A stretch of 64,000 bases of DNA from Desulfomicrobium macestii (GTDB lineage Bacteria > Desulfobacterota > Desulfovibrionia > Desulfovibrionales > Desulfomicrobiaceae), in assembly GCF_014873765.1 (NCBI RefSeq), contig NZ_JADBGG010000020.1, positions 1 to 64,000 of the forward strand, read 5' to 3'. The notes beneath the pieces are model-generated. The model was not told where the DNA came from. It ran no database searches and was given only the letters and a program-made list of their open reading frames with translations. This document shows positions 58,571 through 64,000 of this stretch, piece by piece. Position 1 is the first letter of the stretch. Every line of letters starts with the position of its first letter. The position numbers were made by a program, and so were the translations under genes.

Positions 58571-59194
58571 ATGACGGAGCGGGTGCACAAGATCATAACG
58601 GACCATGCGCATGAAGGCGCCGTGCTGCGCAAGACCTTTTTTGCCGACAATGCCGCCCAGGTGGCCGAAGTGGCCCGGGCCATGGCTCTCAGCCTCACGG
58701 CCGGCGGAAAGATCCTTTTCTGCGGCAACGGCGGCAGCGCCGCCGATGCGCAGCATTTCGCGGCCGAGCTGGTCAACCGCTTTATGATGGAGCGGCCTCC
58801 GTTGCCGGCCATCGCCCTGACCACGGACACCTCGGCCCTGACCGCCATCGGCAACGACTATTCGTTCGACCGGATTTTCAGCAAGCAGGTCCAGGCCCTG
58901 GGGCGCCCAGGGGACGTGCTGATCGGCATCTCCACCTCGGGTCGCAGCGCCAACGTCAACGAGGCGCTGCGCGTGGGCCTGGAGAACGGGCTGGTCACGG
59001 TGGGTCTTGGCGGAGGCGGCGGCGGAGCCATGCTCGCTCACTGTCATCACGCCCTCATCGTACCGGACACGCGGACGCCCCTGGTCCAGGAAATTCACGG
59101 AGCCATCGGCCACCTTCTGTGCGGTCTGGTGGACTATTATCTGTTTGAAGCGGTTGCGGAGCTCGAACCTTTCCTGGGTTCGGAGCAACCATAA
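58571..59194 (+). CDS. gmhA: SIS-domain phosphoheptose isomerase (GmhA-like)
   Basis: A 207-residue SIS-domain isomerase that turns sedoheptulose 7-phosphate into D-glycero-D-manno-heptose 7-phosphate for LPS core. Landmarks: ILFCGNGGSAADAQHFAAEL near residue 47, LTTDTSALTAIGNDYSF near 83, LIGISTSGRSANVNEAL near 118 and the late QEIHGAIGHLLCGLVD, which includes the catalytic His. The ATG at 58571 follows GGGAGG. DiaA-type SIS proteins are similar, but GmhA fits better. Confidence 0.88.
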   Translation: MTERVHKIITDHAHEGAVLRKTFFADNAAQVAEVARAMALSLTAGGKILFCGNGGSAADAQHFAAELVNRFMMERPPLPAIALTTDTSALTAIGNDYSFDRIFSKQVQALGRPGDVLIGISTSGRSANVNEALRVGLENGLVTVGLGGGGGGAMLAHCHHALIVPDTRTPLVQEIHGAIGHLLCGLVDYYLFEAVAELEPFLGSEQP

Positions 59195-59203
59195 GGAGGA
59201 AAC

Positions 59204-59446
59204 ATGCCCATCTTCGAATATGTATGCAATTCCTGTCACAAGGAATTCGAGGAAATCGTTCTCGGCGGGGAGCAGCCCGTCTGTCCGACCTGCGGCGCCG
59301 CGGACACGACCAAGCTCATTTCGCGTGGCGTGTTCCGGACCGGAGGCCCCATCGTCATGGGCTCTCCCTCTGCCAGCGCCATCACCACCAGAGGCAAGAG
59401 CGGTTGCGGTACCTGCTCCGGCGGCAATTGTTCCAGCTGCGGCTAA
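59204..59446 (+). CDS. FmdB-family zinc ribbon protein
   Basis: An 80-residue protein with an FmdB-type zinc ribbon: MPIFEYVCNSCHKEFEE, then VCPTCGAADTTKLIS, giving two Cys-x2-Cys knuckles. The C-terminus is Gly/Ser-rich with more cysteines (CGTCSGGNCSSCG), common in this family. FmdB is a putative regulatory protein. AAGGAGG precedes the ATG, ten bases after gmhA; hemC follows after 21 bases, so the three are likely co-transcribed. Confidence 0.9.
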   Translation: MPIFEYVCNSCHKEFEEIVLGGEQPVCPTCGAADTTKLISRGVFRTGGPIVMGSPSASAITTRGKSGCGTCSGGNCSSCG

Positions 59447-59467
59447 AATCCTAAGGATCCATTCTTG

Positions 59468-60403
59468 ATGAACACCATTCGCATCGCCACCCGTGGCAGC
59501 AAGTTGGCCCTGTGGCAGGCTCATCACATTTCCGGTCTGCTTCGTGCCCAGTATCCGGGCATGACCGTCGAGCTCAACATCATTAAGACCAAGGGCGACA
59601 AGATCCTTGATGTGCCCCTGGCCAAGATCGGCGGCAAGGGCCTTTTCGTGAAGGAAATCGAGGAAGCCCTCCTGGCCGGCGAGGCCGACATCGCCGTGCA
59701 TTCCATGAAGGACGTGCCGGCGCAGCTGCCCGAGGGTCTCAAGCTCGGCATCATCCCCGAGCGCGAAGTGCCTACCGACTCCTTCCTGAGCGTCAACTAC
59801 CCTGACATCGCGTCGCTTCCGGCCGGAGCCCGGGTCGGGACCAGCAGCCTGCGCCGCCAGACCCAGCTCATGGGTTTGCGCCGGGACCTGTGCATCCTCT
59901 CCCTGCGCGGTAATCTGGACACGCGGGTGGGCAAGCTCATGGCCGATGAATTCGACGCCATCATCGTGGCCACGGCGGGCATGAACCGCCTCGAACTCTC
60001 CGCTCCGCACATGCAGGAGCTGGCCCCGCCCATGTTCTATCCGGCAGTGGCCCAGGGGGCGCTTGGCATCGAGTACCGCGCCGACCGGCCGCAGCTGGAC
60101 GAGCTTCTGGCCTTTCTGGACCATGCGCCTTCCAAGGTCTGCGTGGAGGCGGAGCGGTCTTTTCTGTTCGGTCTGGACGGAGGCTGCCAGGTGCCCATCG
60201 CCGGCTACGCGACCCTCAGCGGCTCGGAGCTCACCCTCACGGGCCTGGTGGCCGATCTCTGCGGCGAGCGGGTCATCCGCCGCCAGGCAACGGCTCCGGC
60301 AGACGCGGCCGTCGCCCTTGGCGCGGATGTGGCACGGGCCGTGCTGGCCGCCGGCGGCAAGGATATTCTCGACGAGGTCTACCGGAGCGGCGCGGCGGTC
60401 TGA
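59468..60403 (+). CDS. hemC: Hydroxymethylbilane synthase (porphobilinogen deaminase)
   Basis: A 311-residue enzyme that joins four porphobilinogens in tetrapyrrole synthesis. Conserved parts: [67 protein letters not shown] and the cofactor cysteine (Cys240 in [13 protein letters not shown]). The ATG at 59468 is used; a TTG codon precedes it. Tetrapyrroles are needed for cytochromes, sirohaem and cobalamin; cobT lies just downstream on the other strand. Confidence 0.96.
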   Translation: MNTIRIATRGSKLALWQAHHISGLLRAQYPGMTVELNIIKTKGDKILDVPLAKIGGKGLFVKEIEEALLAGEADIAVHSMKDVPAQLPEGLKLGIIPEREVPTDSFLSVNYPDIASLPAGARVGTSSLRRQTQLMGLRRDLCILSLRGNLDTRVGKLMADEFDAIIVATAGMNRLELSAPHMQELAPPMFYPAVAQGALGIEYRADRPQLDELLAFLDHAPSKVCVEAERSFLFGLDGGCQVPIAGYATLSGSELTLTGLVADLCGERVIRRQATAPADAAVALGADVARAVLAAGGKDILDEVYRSGAAV

Positions 60404-60431
60404 GTCGGATCCTGATCTGGAGTGCAACGAA

Positions 60432-60463
60432 AAAGGGCAGGCGGTTTTTCCGCCCGCCCTTTT
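60432..60463. terminator. Bidirectional terminator
   Basis: AAAGGGCAGGCGG and CCGCCCGCCCTTT pair with one mismatch around TTTTT, between the convergent hemC and cobT. Confidence 0.8.
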
Positions 60464-60495
60464 GACATTTCGGGCAGGGTCATGGCTGCTCGTCG

Positions 60496-61554
60496 CTATT
60501 CTCCGCTGTGTACGCCGGCCGCCGAGAACGTGGCCATGTCGGTGTAGAGGTTGGCCGCGCTGCGCAGGATGAACACGGCCATGGCCGCGCCGGTGCCTTC
60601 GCCGAGGCGCATGTCCAGGTGCAGGAGCGGGGCGGCCTCCAGCCGCTGCATGACGGCGGCGAACCCGGGTTCTGCCGAGGCGTGGGAAAAGAAGGCGTAT
60701 TCGGCCACCAGCGGGCAGATGGCGCGGGCCGCGACATAGGCGCTGGACGAGATGAATCCGTCGATGACCAGAGGCATGCCAAGGCTCGCTCCGCCAAGGA
60801 TCATGCCGGCCAGGGTCGCGATTTCAAATCCTCCGAGGCTGGCCAGGATATCGATGGGGTCGGCCTTGGCGATGGTGGGGGCATGCAGGGCCAGGGCCTT
60901 TTCGATGACCGCGATCTTGTGGCGCACCCCTTCGGCCCCAAGGCCCGTGCCGGGGCCGGTGATGGCGGCGGGGGGCAGGTCCAGGCAGGCGCAGAAGAGG
61001 GCCGTGGCCGGGGTTGTGTTGGCGATGCCCATCTCTCCGGTGCCGAGGGTCACGATGCCGTCCGCGTGCGCGGCCTTGGCCAGGGCGATCCCGTTCTCCA
61101 GGGCTCTTACGCATTCCTCACGGCTCATGGCCGCCTCTGTGCTCAGATCCCTGGTGCCGGGCGCGACCTTGCACTGGACGAGGGCAGGGTGTTCGGGGAA
61201 CCTGCCGCCCAGGCAGCCCGCATCCACGACCTTGAGGTCCACATCCGCGGTGCGGGTCAGCACGTTGATGGCCGCGCCGTTCATGACGAAATTGGTGACC
61301 ATCTGCCGCGTCACTTCCTGGGGGAAGAGGCTCACGCCCTGGGCGGCCACTCCGTGATCCCCGGCGCAGGTGTAGATGCGGGCCGGGTCGACCCTGGGCG
61401 CTTCGCCACCGGCCATGGCCACCAGTCGGCAGGCGACCCGCTCCAGGACACCGAGGCTGCCTTTGGGTTTTGTCTGGGAATCGAGGTGGGCCTGGGCTTT
61501 TTGGAAGAATGCGCGGTCAAGGGGGCGGATCTTGGCGATGGTGGACTGAAGCAT
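60496..61554 (-). CDS. cobT: Nicotinate-nucleotide-dimethylbenzimidazole phosphoribosyltransferase
   Basis: A 352-residue CobT that activates the lower ligand of cobalamin. Landmarks: KPKGSLGVLERVACRLVAMA, YTCAGDHGVAAQGVSLFPQE, FVMNGAAINVLTR, IVTLGTGEMGIANTTPATAL and SLGGFEIATLAGMILGGA. The family C-terminal EPGFAAVMQRLEAAPLLHLDM is present with the active-site Glu region near LRLGEGTG (here MRLGEGTGAAMAV). No cobalamin riboswitch is visible upstream. Confidence 0.95.
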   Translation of the reverse strand: MLQSTIAKIRPLDRAFFQKAQAHLDSQTKPKGSLGVLERVACRLVAMAGGEAPRVDPARIYTCAGDHGVAAQGVSLFPQEVTRQMVTNFVMNGAAINVLTRTADVDLKVVDAGCLGGRFPEHPALVQCKVAPGTRDLSTEAAMSREECVRALENGIALAKAAHADGIVTLGTGEMGIANTTPATALFCACLDLPPAAITGPGTGLGAEGVRHKIAVIEKALALHAPTIAKADPIDILASLGGFEIATLAGMILGGASLGMPLVIDGFISSSAYVAARAICPLVAEYAFFSHASAEPGFAAVMQRLEAAPLLHLDMRLGEGTGAAMAVFILRSAANLYTDMATFSAAGVHSGE

Positions 61555-61631
61555 GGATATGAAGCCTCCGGAATTTCACGTTATTTTGATGCGAATTATC
61601 GCGTTCAAAGGGCTACAGGATGGAGAAAACG

Positions 61632-62078
61632 ATGACAAGAACGGATTTGAAGGACTACGGCCCCATTTTGGTCAGTGCCTGTCTGCTCGGGATCTATTGC
61701 CGCTATGACGGACGCTGCGAGACGGACGAGAGGGTCATGGCCCTGTCAGAGGGTCATGTCCTGATCCCTGTCTGTCCGGAACAGCTGGGCGGTCTGCCCA
61801 CGCCGCGTTCGGCCGTGGAGCTGCTCGACGGCCGGGCCGTGACCAGGGACGGGGCCGACCTGACCGAGGCCTTCGAACGCGGTGTCCTGCAGGTAGAGCG
61901 AGTGGCCCGGCTGACCGGGGCCCGGGCGGCCGTTTTGCAGCCTCGATCGCCGAGCTGCGGGCGGGACATCATTTATGACGGCACCTTTTCCGGCCGACGC
62001 ATCGAGGGGGACGGCGCCCTTACGCAGTCTCTGCGGGCGCAGGGTTTTTTGCTGCTCGTGCCCGACGAACTTGATTGA
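61632..62078 (+). CDS. DUF523 family protein
   Basis: A 148-residue protein of the DUF523 family: ILVSACLLGIYCRYDGRCE near the N-terminus, VCPEQLGGLPTPRSAVEL near 55, AVLQPRSPSCGRDIIYDGTF near 105 and AQGFLLLVPDEL at the end. The paired CLLG and SPSCG cysteines are typical. Function is unknown; the family is sometimes fused to DUF1722 and linked to DNA repair or thiouracil metabolism. I use the ATG at 61632, six bases after GGAG, not the ATG at 61620. Confidence 0.88.
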   Translation: MTRTDLKDYGPILVSACLLGIYCRYDGRCETDERVMALSEGHVLIPVCPEQLGGLPTPRSAVELLDGRAVTRDGADLTEAFERGVLQVERVARLTGARAAVLQPRSPSCGRDIIYDGTFSGRRIEGDGALTQSLRAQGFLLLVPDELD

Positions 62079-62147
62079 CCCGCGCTCTTTTCTTTTGTCA
62101 CGGATGAATTAACAATACTGGAATCATCCGGATGAACGGAGGGAGCA

Positions 62148-62468
62148 ATGACAAGCACGGCAAACAGGCGCGAATTCGAGCGTCAGCGAAAAGAGGTGAG
62201 GGTGAGGTACAGTCTGCTCGGCAGCGAGGAATACAGCGATGCCCGGCTCGTGGACGTGAGCGAGGGGGGGCTTTGCATGGAGACCAGCACGCCGCTCAGG
62301 ACCGGCACCCAGATCTATGTACAGCTTTTGAACATCAATCCCGAAATTTCGGGGCTGGCCGCGCACAGGACCTCCCACGGCAGGGTGCGCTGGACCAGGG
62401 ATTTGGGCTGTTTGGAGCAAACCCGTTTCGGGATCGGGGTGCAGTACACGCATCCTGTCTGTCACTGA
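62148..62468 (+). CDS. PilZ-domain protein, probable c-di-GMP receptor
   Basis: A 106-residue single-domain PilZ protein. The binding motifs are better conserved than in the 30659 protein: RREFERQRKEVRVRYSL (RxxxR) and DVSEGGLCMET (DxSxxG). It should bind cyclic di-GMP. A GGAGGG site precedes the ATG. It is followed after 21 bases by a small hypothetical gene. Its target cannot be told. Confidence 0.88.
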   Translation: MTSTANRREFERQRKEVRVRYSLLGSEEYSDARLVDVSEGGLCMETSTPLRTGTQIYVQLLNINPEISGLAAHRTSHGRVRWTRDLGCLEQTRFGIGVQYTHPVCH

Positions 62469-62489
62469 TGAACGCAAGCAGGAAGAAGC

Positions 62490-62825
62490 ATGTCCGCATT
62501 TGAACAGGAGCTTGAGGCGACCGGGGAACTGTTGAAGAATGAGAAAATTTCCAAGGAGTTGGCGCGGGCTCATGCCAGATCTCTGGCCTGGTTCAGACAG
62601 AACCTGGCCGAGCTTGAAGCGGCGGGCTGGAGCGTTGACGAGCTGTACCGCATCGGCACCCTGTCGTTTCCCTATTCGGAGTGGGGGCCGGGCTGGCTGA
62701 CCTTGTGGAACAATGAAAAATGTTCGCCCCGGCTGGGTCGTCGGGGCGAGATAGAGTTCGTCCTGCACGAGGCGGGTGGGGACGTTGTACAATCCTGCCG
62801 CCTCGACAAGAGTTATTTGTCCTGA
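62490..62825 (+). CDS. Small hypothetical protein
   Basis: An 111-residue soluble protein I cannot assign. The N-terminal half is helical and charged (EQELEATGELLKNEKISKEL), and the C-terminal half has aromatic and charged residues (FPYSEWGPGWLTLWNNEKCS). It has a GCAGGAAGAAG site upstream, follows the PilZ gene closely and is likely co-transcribed, so it might act with it. No signal peptide or membrane segment. Confidence 0.6.
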   Translation: MSAFEQELEATGELLKNEKISKELARAHARSLAWFRQNLAELEAAGWSVDELYRIGTLSFPYSEWGPGWLTLWNNEKCSPRLGRRGEIEFVLHEAGGDVVQSCRLDKSYLS

Positions 62826-62826
62826 C

Positions 62827-63900
62827 TTATTGTCCCTGGCCCAGGGTCTCGTTGCCCGTCGGCACCGGGTCCACTTCCGGCTGGGGCTCCAGGGCTCGTT
62901 CCTGCACGGCTTCCGCCGTCCTGACCAGAAGATCTCCGGCCTTGGCCACGCCGGCCATTGATGCCGGGTCATCCAGACTGCGCCGGTGCACCCATTGCGC
63001 CATGTAGATCAGCTCAGAGGCGTCCATGCCCTGCGGGTTCGAAGCGCTGACGATGGCTTGCAGGAGACGCTGGCGCGAGATCTCGCGGGTCTGAATGGTG
63101 GTCTTGATGCGGGCGCTGGCCTCGTTTCTGGCCGAGATGGTAGCCTCTTCCCCCTGCATGTTCCAGAAGGCCAGGTGCGCCTGGCTGACACTCTCCATAT
63201 CCTCAAGATATTTCGTGACCAAAAGCCGGATCGAGTCCGTTCTGGCCAGGCTGCTCATGGTCTTGCCGATGGTTTTCAGCCGCGCCGCCAGCAGCGTCAG
63301 CATTTCCTTGCGCTGGGCCTCGCTCACGACGGCCATCTGTCCTGAAGGCAGGGTGTAGGTGGTAGATTGCAGCGCCCGCTCCAGGCTGTCCAGAAAGAGC
63401 GGCGTGTATGCCGCGTGCAGAAAATCGAGCACGGGCTCCTTGAGCACGTGGGTGAAGATGACCTTGCGCGCTCCCAGCGTATCGGCCGGATCGACGTTCA
63501 ATCCGTTGAAATCGACTCCGTAGCGAATGTTCACGGACTTGACGTTGAGATCGAAACGTCCCTCGGCTCCCGGATTCTTCTTGGTCCCGCCCGGCAGATA
63601 GCGGTCGACCAGATAGCGGCTCATATCCTCGATGAAGTCATGGCGCACGATCTCGTCGGCCGGGAAGGCAGGCGCGGTGGCATTGCCTTCTGCGGTGGCG
63701 TTGTCTTCAGGCGTGGTGACGGTCGCGTTGACGGGTTCCTGCACGGCAACCACGGGGGCCGGCTGTCCTGTGCCTACCTGCCAGCGCTGCGGGGCCACTT
63801 CCGTGGCGACCGGTTTCGGAAAAAAACGGTCGCGGTTCTGCATGAACCAGTAGCCGCCGGCCAGAGCCAGAATGAAAGCGATGGCGAGAATACGTTTCAT
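62827..63900 (-). CDS. Membrane-anchored protein of unknown function
   Basis: A 357-residue protein with one N-terminal hydrophobic segment (ILAIAFILALAGGYWFM), probably an uncleaved anchor, then a low-complexity Ala/Thr/Glu/Pro region (about residues 30-80) and a helical domain to near residue 320. Conserved-looking parts are EDMSRYLVDRYLPGG and WNMQGEEATISARNEASARI. I do not recognise the family. The preceding gene on this strand ends only six bases away, so both are one unit. Confidence 0.6.
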   Translation of the reverse strand: MKRILAIAFILALAGGYWFMQNRDRFFPKPVATEVAPQRWQVGTGQPAPVVAVQEPVNATVTTPEDNATAEGNATAPAFPADEIVRHDFIEDMSRYLVDRYLPGGTKKNPGAEGRFDLNVKSVNIRYGVDFNGLNVDPADTLGARKVIFTHVLKEPVLDFLHAAYTPLFLDSLERALQSTTYTLPSGQMAVVSEAQRKEMLTLLAARLKTIGKTMSSLARTDSIRLLVTKYLEDMESVSQAHLAFWNMQGEEATISARNEASARIKTTIQTREISRQRLLQAIVSASNPQGMDASELIYMAQWVHRRSLDDPASMAGVAKAGDLLVRTAEAVQERALEPQPEVDPVPTGNETLGQGQ

Positions 63901-63906
63901 GAGCTT

Positions 63907-64000
63907 CTATGCCTTTGTGGCGCAGTTAAACATGGATTGGGGTTGTCCGGTGGATTCCATGACCGATCTCCAGTAGTTGGAGTAGATGTTGAGCTTGCGC
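63907..64000 (-). CDS. C-terminal fragment of a gene running off the window
   Basis: The minus strand is open from the right edge to a TAG at 63907-63909. The last residues read NYWRSVMESTGQPQ then SMFNCATKA. Six bases separate it from the next gene start at 63900, so an operon is likely. The product cannot be named from 30 residues. Confidence 0.5.
   Translation of the reverse strand, partial: RKLNIYSNYWRSVMESTGQPQSMFNCATKA

Noticed and set aside
61555-61631. Cobalamin riboswitch near cobT
   Set aside because: The region upstream of cobT is too short and has no B12-box-like sequence that I can see.

Overview
The window looks like chromosome from a deltaproteobacterial sulfate reducer of the Desulfovibrionales; Desulfomicrobium is my best guess. 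The reasons are core-gene GC near 60%, a MucR/Ros-type zinc-finger regulator, selA, a fused exosortase/EpsI with VPLPA-type sorting tails, a Liv amino-acid transporter and many short G-rich intergenic repeats. No taxonomic marker such as 16S rRNA is present, so this rests on gene content only.

Layout. (1) 0-12.3 kb is a surface-polysaccharide cluster. An AT-rich, probably acquired part (to about 5.29 kb) holds a truncated flippase, a hexapeptide acyltransferase, two GT4 glycosyltransferases and a Gfo/Idh/MocA oxidoreductase. A GC-rich part holds a fused alcohol dehydrogenase/Gfo-Idh protein, a mazEF module, a heparinase II/III-family protein, another GT4 and a WecB-type epimerase. (2) 12.3-13.4 kb is a minus-strand pair: a Tae4-like type VI amidase effector and its likely periplasmic immunity protein. 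(3) 13.5-31 kb is an exosortase island. Six proteins with a signal peptide and a VPxPA/PEP-type C-terminal sorting signal surround an xrtD-epsI fusion, a WecA/MraY-like glycan initiator with a long membrane extension, and a PrsT-like TPR lipoprotein. A 17-bp inverted-repeat motif (consensus about GTCYNGNCNGATCGGAC) recurs eight times, all in intergenic DNA of this island, and sigma-54-like promoters lie in front of several of these genes. I read this as an enhancer/RpoN regulon for the whole sorting system. The island also carries a 0.72-kb segmental duplication, a DUF4124 gene, VapBC, an orphan degenerate MazE, a small membrane protein with a PilZ protein, and a dispersed repeat family.

(4) 31-33 kb holds two more toxin-antitoxin modules. 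The HigBA pair lies between a tRNA-Arg(TCT) gene and a partial copy of that tRNA's 3' end, the footprint of an old integration. (5) 33-43.6 kb is core housekeeping: folC, selA, hisC, cmk, mazG, cvpA, a large radical SAM protein and mucR. A 123-bp hairpin element and a 45-bp tandem repeat sit between cmk and mazG. (6) 43.6-51.3 kb is a minus-strand type VI accessory operon: VgrG, DUF4123 adaptor, VasX-like toxin and a Sel1-repeat immunity candidate. (7) 51.5-64 kb holds a lipoprotein, a YkgJ-type protein, aroK, livFGMHK (livK appears frameshifted in its signal peptide), a GmhA-like isomerase, an FmdB zinc ribbon, hemC, cobT, a DUF523 protein, a second PilZ protein and hypothetical genes.

The most distinctive biology is the exosortase island: a coordinately controlled set of sorted exported proteins. 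Two of them carry the Cys/Gln pair expected of thioester domains, and several have AT-rich bodies joined to GC-rich sorting tails. Motifs, promoters and family assignments were read by eye; no database search was run.
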